Assembly: GCA_949077035.1 (NCBI GenBank)
Contig: CARUPR010000004.1
Location: 62,001-126,000 of the forward strand
Length of the DNA stretch: 64,000 nt
Source of the DNA: an uncultured Eubacteriales bacterium
GTDB taxonomy: Bacteria > Bacillota > Clostridia > Christensenellales > UBA1242
Reading direction: 5' to 3'
Part shown: positions 45,184-53,435 of the stretch, piece by piece
Layout: each line of letters begins with the position of its first letter
How positions within the stretch are numbered: position 1 is the stretch's first letter
The notes under the pieces: model-generated
The model's input: the letters and a program-made list of their open reading frames with translations, nothing else
The model's database searches: none
Told to the model about the DNA's origin: nothing
Position numbers and translations under genes: made by a program

Positions 45184-45837
45184 TTATCTTTCTCCGCAAA
45201 TAATAATACCATTTCCATCTAAAATTTCAAAGCGTTTAAACTTAAAATTACCACGAAGTTGATTTAATAGTCTATTTAAAAAATCTTGCTCTTCTTTTGG
45301 CATATGAAAATTGCTGTTTATAGTATAATCGCAAACAATATAAAAATTCTTTTTGTCTTGCAACGCATTTACAAGTTCTTTTTCTAAATCTGTGTTATTT
45401 AAAATCGTAAATAAAGAATTGAAAAAACAAAGCACCGCGTTTTCTTTTGTAGCAGTAAGTAAAAACAGCCCTTCATCATACTTGATTGTTTTTGGCAACT
45501 GAGGCTCAAAACATTTGTAATTTTCAGTTTTCTTAATAGCCCAATCACATTCATCAATACCATAATATTTCATATTTCTGCCAAAAACTTCTTTCGCTCC
45601 AATGTAATCTAACCCCAATCCGCAACTAAACGAAAATATGTTTGGTTCTGCTTCTCCAATAATCTTTTTAAATTCAACAAAACTTTCTTTGTTCTTTTCA
45701 TAATTCCTTTCCGCATATTCTTTTAGATAGTTTACATTTGCACATAAATTCTCATAATCTAAATGTCCTTTACAATTCTTTTTGCAATTTTTACATTTAG
45801 GGAATTTATAACCTTCCCATATTTTTTTAATTTGCAT
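45184..45837 (-). CDS. Possible methyltransferase-fold partner of the DUF1848 protein
   Basis: A 217-residue protein. The N-terminus has a Cys cluster (CKNCKKNCKGHLDYENLC), possibly metal-binding. Residues about 65-95 (NIFSFSCGLGLDYIGAKEVF...YYGIDECDWAI) look like the SAM-binding G-loop and acidic strand end of a class I methyltransferase fold. AAAGGAG precedes the ATG. It is first in a two-gene operon with DUF1848. The enzymatic activity is inferred and the substrate unknown. Confidence 0.55.
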   Translation of the reverse strand: MQIKKIWEGYKFPKCKNCKKNCKGHLDYENLCANVNYLKEYAERNYEKNKESFVEFKKIIGEAEPNIFSFSCGLGLDYIGAKEVFGRNMKYYGIDECDWAIKKTENYKCFEPQLPKTIKYDEGLFLLTATKENAVLCFFNSLFTILNNTDLEKELVNALQDKKNFYIVCDYTINSNFHMPKEEQDFLNRLLNQLRGNFKFKRFEILDGNGIIICGER

Positions 45838-46025
45838 ATTAAAACTCCTTTAAGCTAATAAAAATTTAAAAGTTTAGTTTTTTAAATCTGCTAAAAGTTT
45901 TAACATAGAAATATCATCAATTTCAAGATTGACTGACAAATTTTAAAAGATAAGAAGAAAAATGAAATATTTGTTACAAAAAAAGAGATTGAATATTGAA
46001 AAAAATCTAAGTAGGGGAGCGAAAA

Positions 46026-46050
46026 CAAAAAAACATGGCTTAGCCATGTC
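46026..46050 (-). terminator. Terminator of the tRNA-Val gene
   Basis: On the minus strand ACATGGCT / AGCCATGT is followed by a T-rich run, directly after the tRNA. The bases between here and 45838 hold nothing recognisable. Confidence 0.8.
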
Positions 46051-46058
46051 CTTTTTTT

Positions 46059-46135
46059 TGGTGGAAGTTATAGGGCTCGAACCTATGACCCTCTGCTTGT
46101 AAGGCAGATGCTCTCCCAGCTGAGCTAAACTTCCA
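46059..46135 (-). tRNA. tRNA-Val (anticodon UAC)
   Basis: A full cloverleaf can be drawn on the minus strand: acceptor TGGAAGT / ACTTCCA, D arm with AGCTCAGCTGGGAGAGC, anticodon loop CTTACAA giving UAC, T arm with GGTTCGAGCCC, and an encoded CCA. Bases 46136-46458 downstream on the plus strand are AT-rich and contain no gene I can support. Confidence 0.96.
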
Positions 46136-46458
46136 TTGCCTTATTACTATATCAAACTTTAATCTATTTGTCAACTATTTTTTTAAAAAATTTCAAAATT
46201 TTTATTGTTTTATTTATTTGATTTTTTATAGCATAAATTTTAATCAGTGGAAATAAAAAAATAAAGATTAAAACAATACAATGTTTATTACATTAGCCAT
46301 GTCACCAGTCAGATTTTTTGTGTTTAATATTTCTGGGTTTATTTAGATTTAAATTTTTTATTTGCATTTTAAAATTTTATTTAAATCTTAGTTTTTTTTC
46401 AGTTGTTTTTCTTTGTTGACAATATTAAAAAAAGGCGGTGCAATACCGACCATTTTTT

Positions 46459-46581
46459 AGGAAGGCAAGATAGGCACGGGCGAAGAGAGTGCTTTCTTTA
46501 GGAAGGCAAGATAGGCACGAGCGAAGAGAGTGCTTTCTTTAGGAACGCAAGATAGGCACGAGCGAAGAGAGTGCTTTCTTA
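46459..46581. repeat. Three tandem copies of the 41-bp hairpin repeat
   Basis: Three directly adjacent 41-bp units (46459-46499, 46500-46540, 46541-46581) differ at only a few positions: AGGAAGGCAAGATAGGCACG then AGCGAAGAGAGTGCTTTCTT. The same unit occurs at 2529. AGGCAC and GTGCTT can pair, and AAGA/TCTT extends the stem. The array ends a few bases from the 3' end of the minus-strand gene that follows. Confidence 0.9.
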
Positions 46582-46593
46582 TATTTATTATCT

Positions 46594-46974
46594 TTACAAT
46601 TCTATTTCGTCACTATAATTTTCTTGGTAAGAAGTTTCAGTGAATTTATAAGCTGATTTTAAATATGCAGATTGAATCATATCAAAAAGTTCTTTGTTGT
46701 TATCCTTTCCTTGTTTACTGATTATGTTTAATGCTTCAAGGGTGATAAATCTTTCCAGCTTTAAAATTTCAGTCTGTTTATTTTGCAGTTTTAATAATTC
46801 AGTTAAGTTTGATATTTTAAAATATTTTCCGATATGTATTTCATCATAATGTTTTTTAGCAATAAAATTAGAAAATGCGATTGCCAAAGTAGGGTCATTA
46901 TTTTCTGCTTTTTCAATCCAACTTTTATTTTTGAAATATTTTTTTAGTAAGGTTTTAGTTTTATTGCTATACAT
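46594..46974 (-). CDS. Hypothetical helical protein (126 aa)
   Basis: A soluble, helical, Lys/Glu/Asn-rich protein (MYSNKTKTLLKKYFKNKSWI...) with an acidic C-terminus. GGAGGG lies 5 nt before the ATG on the minus strand. No family recognised. The 41-bp repeat array lies immediately downstream. Confidence 0.6.
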   Translation of the reverse strand: MYSNKTKTLLKKYFKNKSWIEKAENNDPTLAIAFSNFIAKKHYDEIHIGKYFKISNLTELLKLQNKQTEILKLERFITLEALNIISKQGKDNNKELFDMIQSAYLKSAYKFTETSYQENYSDEIEL

Positions 46975-47092
46975 TTTTCCCTCCGAGAATTTTAAATAAT
47001 TTTTAACTTATAATTATTATATACCACTATTTAAACAAAGTCAATACCGATTATGACTAATCAAATTTTGTTTTTATTATCATTTTTAAAAT

Positions 47093-47122
47093 AAAAAACC
47101 ACCTAGGTGTAGGTGATTTTTT
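47093..47122 (-). terminator. Terminator after mscL
   Basis: CACCT / AGGTG with flanking A- and T-runs forms a hairpin usable on the minus strand, 60 bp after the mscL stop. Confidence 0.75.
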
Positions 47123-47180
47123 AGTCAGATTTTGGTTGTCATTCACGCAGATTAGATTTGCACAAATTTTATATGGCTTA

Positions 47181-47837
47181 TCATTCCTTAGTGGTTTTTT
47201 CTTGTGACATTTGCAAGCGAAGTTCTTTATTTTCTTTTAAGAGGTCTCTAATTTCTTTTAAGAGATATTCTGTTGAGTTTTTCATTTTCTCTTCTTCTTC
47301 AGCTTTTGCTTTTTCTTCAGCCTCAGCTTTTGCCCTTTCTTCTTCCTGTTTTTTGCCTTCAAGGTAGAGAGCAACAGCTTCTTTATCTTTTTTGTTTATG
47401 CCAAGGGTTTTAAGTTCTTGCTTTTGCTCTTTAGTGAGTTTTCCTTGTTTTGCCTTATCGCTTGCATTCTTAAGAAGAGCTGAGCTTTTCATAACTGCCT
47501 TTAAGATTAAAAACAGAACAAAAGCAATAAGTAAGAAGTCAATAATTGCGGTTATGAATGAGCCCCAATCGATATAGATACTTTTGCTAAAGTCAACTAC
47601 ATTTGTGGCAAGGCCTGTTGTTGGGTCAACCTGATAAACCTTTTTCAAAAAGGTATAAGCTGAATCGAGGCCGCTTCCGCCCAGTGCCAACAGCCAATTT
47701 ATTACCGGCATGATAATCTTGTCTGTGAGAGCTTTGACAATTGTGCTGAAAGCACCACCAATGATAACACCAACTGCCATATCAATGATATTGCCTCTGC
47801 TGATAAAAGCTTTAAAATCTTTAAAAAACTTTTTCAT
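47181..47837 (-). CDS. mscL: Large-conductance mechanosensitive channel MscL, extended form
   Basis: A 218-residue MscL. TM1 and pore sequence FISRGNIIDMAVGVIIGGAFSTIVKAL is intact (shown here as residues about 8-34), followed by a periplasmic loop and TM2 (WGSFITAIIDFLLIAFVLFLI). Typical MscL has about 130-150 residues; here the C-terminal cytoplasmic part is lengthened by a Lys/Glu coiled coil (EERAKAEAEEKAKAEEEEK) that likely extends the pentamer's helical bundle. It acts as an emergency valve on hypo-osmotic shock. The start is ATG 47837 with AAAGGAGG upstream; a longer frame is open but unsupported. Confidence 0.93.
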   Translation of the reverse strand: MKKFFKDFKAFISRGNIIDMAVGVIIGGAFSTIVKALTDKIIMPVINWLLALGGSGLDSAYTFLKKVYQVDPTTGLATNVVDFSKSIYIDWGSFITAIIDFLLIAFVLFLILKAVMKSSALLKNASDKAKQGKLTKEQKQELKTLGINKKDKEAVALYLEGKKQEEERAKAEAEEKAKAEEEEKMKNSTEYLLKEIRDLLKENKELRLQMSQEKTTKE

Positions 47838-47914
47838 TATTTGATTTTCCTCCTTTGATATTTGATAATCTATTGTATAACAGAATTTAATAAAAATCAA
47901 TAAAAAATTAAAGT

Positions 47915-47944
47915 TTGTCACTGTAAATTTTTTATTAATATAAT
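47915..47944 (+). promoter_or_regulatory. Promoter for a 46-aa ORF
   Basis: TTGTCA (47915-47920), 18-bp spacer, TATAAT (47939-47944), divergent from mscL. Confidence 0.6.
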
Positions 47945-47978
47945 GTTATGGAGGGAGTGACAAAAAGAGGAGAAAATT

Positions 47979-48119
47979 ATGCCTTGCAATTTAAATTTTA
48001 ATCAGTGCTTTACTGGAAGAAATTATCCAGAGCCTATTTTTACTTGTAGAAATATTTTTATTTCACTTTTCAACAATGCTTCGCCAAACATTATTGTTTT
48101 GCCTGATTTATCATTATAG
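47979..48119 (+). CDS. Small Cys-containing protein (46 aa)
   Basis: An ORF with a promoter 35 bp upstream and AGAGGAG 6 nt before its ATG. The peptide runs MPCNLNFNQCFTGRNYPEP to SPNIIVLPDLSL and contains three Cys. It has no transmembrane segment or recognised family. The combination of promoter, binding site and non-random composition makes it a likely expressed small protein. It lies between mscL and the GC-rich palindromic element. Confidence 0.5.
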   Translation: MPCNLNFNQCFTGRNYPEPIFTCRNIFISLFNNASPNIIVLPDLSL

Positions 48120-48160
48120 ATTTTTTAGGAATTTTCATTTTGATTGGTGAATTTGTGGGA

Positions 48161-48268
48161 TGGGCGGAAAAGCCATATAAAAACGCAGTTTTTATAGGCA
48201 CCCGTGCTTGTAAGCGCGGGTGGGCGCGCCCGCCTGCGTCCCGCAGGGGCGGCTGGCTTTTCCGCCCA
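48161..48268. repeat. GC-rich nested palindromic element (108 bp)
   Basis: A perfect 15-bp inverted repeat (TGGGCGGAAAAGCCA at 48161-48175 and its complement at 48254-48268) encloses two further hairpins: CACCCGTGCTT (48199-48209) with AAGCGCGGGTG (48212-48222), and a GC stem around 48230-48252 with loop near 48239-48241. The GC content is far above the genome average. It could be a mobile palindromic (MITE/REP-like) element or a structured RNA. The rest of 48120-48531 is AT-rich with no gene. Confidence 0.7.
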
Positions 48269-48531
48269 TACACTCAAATTCAGCTTTCTTTAAAAAACAA
48301 AAAACAGCTTCAAAATTTGCAATTTCAATCTGATAAAATATTTTATAATTAAACCAGCTTTCTATTTTTCCTACAAAATAAACAAAAAAGTGCATTTTTT
48401 CCTTTTTGTTTGCATAAAATAAAAATAGACAAGCTAAAAAAACTCGACAAAGTTATAAAATATTTATCAAAAAAGTTTGTGTGTTTTAAAGATTTTGGTA
48501 TATACTATATTTACAAGGGAGGGACAAAATC

Positions 48532-48690
48532 ATGGAGGCAAATTTAGTTACAGCAAAAGAAAATATGCTTGAATGGTGGGATATCTTCAGTATGACAGGT
48601 GATATTGAGGATGCACGTGGTCTTATAGAGGCCTCAAATATATATGATTTGCTTCTCGCAGCTGAAGAGGAAGGAGAATTAGAATTATAA
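48532..48690 (+). CDS. yqzL: YqzL-like small protein
   Basis: A 52-residue protein directly before recO, with GGGAGGG about 8 nt before the ATG. The core LEWWDIFSMTGDIEDARGL fits the YqzL pattern (W..F..TG.I..), and yqzL-recO adjacency is usual in Bacillota. The C-terminus is acidic. The function of YqzL is unknown. Three bases separate it from recO, so the two are co-expressed. TATATACTATAT upstream (about 48499) may be the -10 region. Confidence 0.75.
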   Translation: MEANLVTAKENMLEWWDIFSMTGDIEDARGLIEASNIYDLLLAAEEEGELEL

Positions 48691-48693
48691 GAT

Positions 48694-49401
48694 ATGGCAA
48701 TTACAAAAGTTAAAGCAATTGTTCTAGGCGGAGTAAATATAAAAGAAAAGGACAAGCTTATCACTTTGTTTTCTTTAGAAAAGGGCAAAATCGCCATTTC
48801 AATGAAAGGTGTCAGGGGTGATAAAGCAAAACTTAAGTCAGCAAAGGAAATTTTTACCTTTGGAGAATATTGTATTGAAGAAGGAAAAATAAATATAATC
48901 ACAGCTGTTGATATCATTGATAATTTCTATGATTTGTCAAAGGATATAGATAAATACTATGAGGGATGTGCAATTTTAGATATTGTAAATAAAATTTCAA
49001 TTAATCAGTCAAACCCAGCTCTATTTATTGAGTTGATAAAAGCACTTAAAACACTATGTTATGAAAATGTCAGAAAATATTATGTTTTTGATAAATTCAT
49101 GCTTTCTATTTTAAAGAATATGGGTTATGGTTTTCTGTCAGATAAATGCTCTTCTTGTGGCACAAATTTAGAACATAAATTTTTTAATTATGATGTGGGT
49201 GAAATAGTATGTGCAAGATGCCAAAACTCTCTGTGTGAAAAGTTGTCTGATGCGACTTTTAGCGCAATGAAAATGCTCGATAATATAGATTATGAAAAGC
49301 TTTCCACTGTTAGACTTGGTGGAATGGGAGAGGTGCAAACATACAACATTTTGACAAAAAATTTTCTATTCAGAACTGGCCAGAATTTGATTAATTTTTA
49401 A
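48694..49401 (+). CDS. recO: DNA repair protein RecO
   Basis: A 235-residue RecO that, with RecF and RecR, loads RecA onto SSB-coated DNA. The N-terminal OB-fold is visible (KVKAIVLGGVNIKEKDKLITLFSLEKGKI) as is the C-terminal zinc-binding part with CSSCG near residue 152 and CARCQ near 174. The length is typical. Coupled to yqzL upstream. Confidence 0.9.
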   Translation: MAITKVKAIVLGGVNIKEKDKLITLFSLEKGKIAISMKGVRGDKAKLKSAKEIFTFGEYCIEEGKINIITAVDIIDNFYDLSKDIDKYYEGCAILDIVNKISINQSNPALFIELIKALKTLCYENVRKYYVFDKFMLSILKNMGYGFLSDKCSSCGTNLEHKFFNYDVGEIVCARCQNSLCEKLSDATFSAMKMLDNIDYEKLSTVRLGGMGEVQTYNILTKNFLFRTGQNLINF

Positions 49402-49404
49402 ACC

Positions 49405-49432
49405 AAGGTGTAATTTTATTGCACCTTTTTTG
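49405..49432 (+). terminator. Intrinsic terminator of yqzL-recO
   Basis: AAGGTG / CACCTT with an 11-nt loop, followed by T6. Confidence 0.8.
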
Positions 49433-49490
49433 TTTATTAAAATTAATTGACTAGAAATTTATCTTTTGATATAATAATTTAGGAGATTTT

Positions 49491-49838
49491 ATGACATTCA
49501 CACACCAGCTTAATTTACAGCCTCAATATTTTGACCTGATTGAAAAGGGAATAAAAGTATATGAAGGCAGATTGAATGATGAAAAAAGAAAGTTGTTTAT
49601 GATTGGTGACCAAGTTATCTTTTTTAGACAACCAGAAAGAGAAAGGACTATAAAAGCAAAAATTGTCAATAAGTTTTTATTTAAGGATTTTGATGAAATG
49701 GCGTCAAAGCTGGAAAAATCAAAGCTAGGTTTTGCTGACTTTTCAAAACAAGAGATGATTGATGTTTATCATTCAATTTATCCAAAAGCTAAAGTTGAAA
49801 AATATGGCGTTGTTGTGTTTGAAATTAAATTAATTTAA
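49491..49838 (+). CDS. ASCH/PUA-like domain protein
   Basis: A 115-residue protein with the ASCH pattern: HQLNLQPQYFDLIEKGIKVYEGRLND, then GDQVIFFRQ and a beta-rich core, ending GVVVFEI. ASCH domains resemble PUA domains and are thought to bind RNA; some hydrolyse modified nucleosides. AGGAG lies 7 nt before the ATG. The next gene starts 30 bp later on the same strand. Confidence 0.8.
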   Translation: MTFTHQLNLQPQYFDLIEKGIKVYEGRLNDEKRKLFMIGDQVIFFRQPERERTIKAKIVNKFLFKDFDEMASKLEKSKLGFADFSKQEMIDVYHSIYPKAKVEKYGVVVFEIKLI

Positions 49839-49868
49839 CCAAATTTACAAAAAAATAAAGGAAGAAAG

Positions 49869-50447
49869 ATGAAAATAGGGATAGATTTAGATGGCGTGCT
49901 TTTTGATAGCGAGAGATATTATCGTGCAAGGGGTGAGTTGTTTGATATAGAAAATGGCGGAAAGGGAGAGTTGAATTATCACAGTCAAGATGTATGCGCT
50001 GTCTATGATTTGACGGGAGAAAAACGTGAAAGGTTTTTAGATTTATATTTGGACCAAATTCAACTGGAGTCACCTTTTATGTCTTGTGCTGTAGAAGTGA
50101 TAAAAAAGTTGCAACAAGAAGGGCATAAACTTGTGATTATCACTGCAAGAGGTGCCCTTGCTGAAAATGAAATTGACATCAGTATGAAAAGATTTGAAGA
50201 AGCTGGCTTAAAATTTGATGGTCTATTTTTCAGGTCGTCTGACAAAGCAAAAGTTTGCCAAGATGAAAAGGTTGATGTCATGATAGATGACAATTTAAAA
50301 CACATCAAAGCGGTAGCTGCGGGTGGTATAAAATGCCTTTTCTACAGAGAATTATGGGTTGAAAAATATGACAACGAAAATGTGATTGAAGTCAAAAATT
50401 GGGGCGAAATCTATAGAAATATTTTAAAATTATCTGGCAAAATTTAA
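49869..50447 (+). CDS. HAD-family hydrolase, 5'-nucleotidase (NT5C)-like
   Basis: A 192-residue HAD phosphatase: motif I DLDGVLFDS (residues 6-14), motif II IITARG (Thr in place) near residue 95, and motif IV MIDDN near residue 139. The size and the motif I sequence suit the 5'(3')-deoxyribonucleotidase/NT5C group rather than large capped HADs. It would dephosphorylate a nucleotide or similar small phosphate ester. AAAGGAAGAA precedes the ATG; likely co-transcribed with the ASCH gene. Confidence 0.82.
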   Translation: MKIGIDLDGVLFDSERYYRARGELFDIENGGKGELNYHSQDVCAVYDLTGEKRERFLDLYLDQIQLESPFMSCAVEVIKKLQQEGHKLVIITARGALAENEIDISMKRFEEAGLKFDGLFFRSSDKAKVCQDEKVDVMIDDNLKHIKAVAAGGIKCLFYRELWVEKYDNENVIEVKNWGEIYRNILKLSGKI

Positions 50448-50643
50448 AGCTTAAGTAAAAAAAACATGTCTAAAAAAACTTAATCAAAAATATTAAAACG
50501 AAAAACTAAGTTATTATATTAAAGTGGATAAAAAATTAAACCAAATAAAATCAAAAATAAAACAAATTAAGGTTAAGTTGAAATAAAAAATTTTTAAATA
50601 AGAAAGTTTTAAAAAAATCAAATTTATTTTTTAGGGGGATATT

Positions 50644-52182
50644 ATGAAAATTTCACTTACTGGTGCAACAGGAAATATGGGACAGGCAACGATTGCCGAG
50701 CTTTTAAAGATAGAACAGCTTGAAAAGCTTAAACTTCTTGTTTTGCCAGGTGATAAACGATTTAAGAAGATTATAAAAAAATATAAGAATTTTAAGGATA
50801 AAATCGAGGTTGTATTTGGCAACTTAGCCGATAAAGAAGCCTGCAAAAAGCTTGTGGAAGGTGCCGATTATGTCATCAATTTGGCGGCGGTTATTCCTCC
50901 TCATTCAGATACATATCCACAAAAGGCGATTGAGTGCAACGAAGTGGGAGTGAAAACTCTTGTCGGAGTGATTGAAGAGATGGACGTTCAACCAAAGTTT
51001 ATTCATACTTCAACAGTTGCTTTGTATGGCAACAGAAACTCATTGCATCCATGGGCACAGGTGGGCGACCCACTTCTTGTAAGTCCTTATGACATTTATT
51101 CGGCAACCAAGCTTCGTGGTGAGTTCTGCGTGCTTGAAAGCGAAATAAAAAATTGGGCAATTTTAAGGCAGTCGGCAATGCTACATCAAAATATGCTGAA
51201 TGATAATATGAGTGATGGTTTGATGTTTCATACTTGCTTCAATGCTCCGCTTGAATGGGTTACGGCAGAAGACTCTGGCAGACTTATTGCCAATATAATC
51301 AAAGAGGACATGACAAAAGATTTAAGCAAATCTTTTTGGAAAAAGTGTTTTAATATCGGGGGTGGCATTGAAAATTGCCTGACTGGTTATGATACTTTAA
51401 ATGATGGCTTTAAAATTATTGGCGGAAGTGCAAAAGATTTCTTTGAGCCAAATTTCAATGCTATCAGAAATTTTCATGGTGTTTGGTTTTATGATGGTCA
51501 CAAACTTGAAGAGCTTTTTCATTATCAAAAGCAAACTGCAAAAGAGTTTTGGGCTAAGTTTGCAGAAAATCATGGATATTTTAAGCTGGGAAAGGCTGTT
51601 CCTAAATCTTTAATAAAGAAGTTTGCAATAAAAAGACTTTTCAAAAGTCCAAATTCGGTTAAATATTGGGTAAAACATAATGACGAGCCAAAGCTTTTTG
51701 CCTATTTTGGAGGAAAGGATATATATAATCAGATTTCAAAAAATTGGAATGATTTTGGTCTTTTGGTAGAAGGCAAAAATGAAATGGGAGAAGAAATTGA
51801 TTATGACAGTCTTAGAAAAAAAGAAAGGGCAAGCATGATTGATTATGGCTTTGACATTGAAAAAGAAGATATAACAATAGATGACCTGAAGAAGGTTGCA
51901 GCTCTTCATGGCGGAAAACTTCTCTCGACAAGTTTTGATAATCTTTATCAAAAATTGGAATGGTGCAATATGGACGGAGAGAAATTTGTTGCAAATGCCT
52001 ATACAGTTTTAAAGGCTGGGCACTGGATAAACAAAATTTACTTTGAAAATGTTTGGGACTTTGATAGGCTTGCAAAACAAGATAAAATATATTCTCAAAT
52101 TTGGTATGACAGCCATGACGAGAATGAAGATAAGTTGTATTATTTAGATGAAAATTATCAAGCAAGAATAAAAAACTTGTGA
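50644..52182 (+). CDS. NAD-dependent epimerase/dehydratase with C-terminal extension
   Basis: A 512-residue protein. The N-terminal 270 residues are an extended SDR: TGATGNMGQ near 6-14, NLAAVIPP near 78, a Ser/Thr segment (HTSTVALYG) and the catalytic YSATK (Tyr-x-x-x-Lys) near 153-157. The following 240 residues, with an LKAGHWINKI segment near the end, are an extension I do not recognise. Substrate is probably a nucleotide sugar or similar polyol. GGGGG precedes the ATG. It is 17 bp before the flavodoxin-ferredoxin gene. Confidence 0.82.
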   Translation: MKISLTGATGNMGQATIAELLKIEQLEKLKLLVLPGDKRFKKIIKKYKNFKDKIEVVFGNLADKEACKKLVEGADYVINLAAVIPPHSDTYPQKAIECNEVGVKTLVGVIEEMDVQPKFIHTSTVALYGNRNSLHPWAQVGDPLLVSPYDIYSATKLRGEFCVLESEIKNWAILRQSAMLHQNMLNDNMSDGLMFHTCFNAPLEWVTAEDSGRLIANIIKEDMTKDLSKSFWKKCFNIGGGIENCLTGYDTLNDGFKIIGGSAKDFFEPNFNAIRNFHGVWFYDGHKLEELFHYQKQTAKEFWAKFAENHGYFKLGKAVPKSLIKKFAIKRLFKSPNSVKYWVKHNDEPKLFAYFGGKDIYNQISKNWNDFGLLVEGKNEMGEEIDYDSLRKKERASMIDYGFDIEKEDITIDDLKKVAALHGGKLLSTSFDNLYQKLEWCNMDGEKFVANAYTVLKAGHWINKIYFENVWDFDRLAKQDKIYSQIWYDSHDENEDKLYYLDENYQARIKNL

Positions 52183-52198
52183 TAGAAGGTTAAAACAT

Positions 52199-53152
52199 AT
52201 GAAAAAAATATTGATTTGTTATTTTTCTGGGACAGGAAACACAAAAAAGGTTGTCCAAAAAGCGTATGATAGCTTTGAAGAAATGGGTTGTGATGTGACC
52301 TTATATAACATCGATGATGGTTTTTATAAAGATGATTTAAATCAGTTTGATTGCCTTGGGATAGCATATCCTATCCATGCTTTTAATGCACCATCAAATG
52401 TGATAAAGTTTGTAAAGAATTTAAATAAACTTAATAAAGACAAAAAGGATAAAAAAGACAAAAAATCATCAAAAAAGCCACTTTTTATTATCAAAACATC
52501 GGGAGAACCACTTGCATTAAACAATATTTCCTCTGTGAAAATTAAATCTATTTTAAAGAAAAAAGGGTTTGTGCTTAATAATGAATATCATTATTGTATG
52601 CCTTATAATATCATTTTTAGGCATAGTGATAATATGGCATATAAGATGTGGAAGAGTGCTGAAAATGTTTTGCCAATTGATTGCAAGGAAATTATTGAAG
52701 GCAAAAAATCAAAATTAAAATATTTTCCTTGCGGGAGATTGCTTGCATGGATATTTAGGATAGAGCATTGGGGCGGCAGGGTCAATGGCAAACATTATAA
52801 AGTCAATGATAAATGTATAAGTTGTCAGTTGTGTGTAAAGAGGTGTCCTACTCAAAATATCACTATAGAAGATGGGGAATTTAAATTTGGCAAAAATTGT
52901 TTAATGTGCATGAGATGTTCTTTCCATTGTCCAAAAAACTCTATTAAAATTGGTTGGTTTGAAAAATGGAAGGTCAATGGCCCGTACAACTTCAATAATC
53001 CAAATGAAGGTGAAGAAGAAAGACATAAAAAATATTGCAAAAAATCCTATAAAAAATATTTTGCAAGAATGGATAAAAAGCTTGAAAATAACAAAAGTTT
53101 TTTAGAAAGCGGAACAAAGAGTAATTTAAAGTTTGATGATAATTTTACATAA
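52199..53152 (+). CDS. EFR1-type flavodoxin/ferredoxin fusion
   Basis: A 317-residue protein joining an N-terminal flavodoxin-like domain (CYFSGTGNTKKVV phosphate loop at residues 7-19) to a C-terminal two-cluster ferredoxin with CISCQLCVKRCP and CLMCMRCSFHCP motifs near residues 205-250. This is the EFRI/EFR1 arrangement common in Clostridia, presumably shuttling electrons between FMN and 4Fe-4S clusters. A Lys/Asp stretch near residues 78-92 is unusual. It is likely in an operon with the epimerase-like gene. The 280 bp after it are AT-rich and empty. Confidence 0.88.
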   Translation: MKKILICYFSGTGNTKKVVQKAYDSFEEMGCDVTLYNIDDGFYKDDLNQFDCLGIAYPIHAFNAPSNVIKFVKNLNKLNKDKKDKKDKKSSKKPLFIIKTSGEPLALNNISSVKIKSILKKKGFVLNNEYHYCMPYNIIFRHSDNMAYKMWKSAENVLPIDCKEIIEGKKSKLKYFPCGRLLAWIFRIEHWGGRVNGKHYKVNDKCISCQLCVKRCPTQNITIEDGEFKFGKNCLMCMRCSFHCPKNSIKIGWFEKWKVNGPYNFNNPNEGEEERHKKYCKKSYKKYFARMDKKLENNKSFLESGTKSNLKFDDNFT

Positions 53153-53435
53153 AAATGCTTAAAATTGACTTTTTTTATTGAAAATTTTGATAAATTTCTC
53201 TATTTTTAGCTTAATTTTATTAAATTTATACTTTTTCGATTTGGATATCTTTTATTTTTAAATTAAAGATGAGAAAAATTTTAATTGTTATATTTTAAAT
53301 TTAAGAAAATTTTTAATTATTTTATTTTAAGATTTTATTTAAATTAGTTGAATTTTCTTTTTTATATTTGATTTTATTTGTTTTTTTAAATTTTCAGATT
53401 ATACTATATATAAGAGTGTGGAGGGAGGCAATAAA

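Noticed and set aside
48140..48352. 70-codon ORF across the GC-rich palindrome, and ORFs on the opposite strand
   Set aside because: The frame exists because of the GC-rich inverted repeat; there is no start signal and the palindrome gives similar ORFs on both strands.
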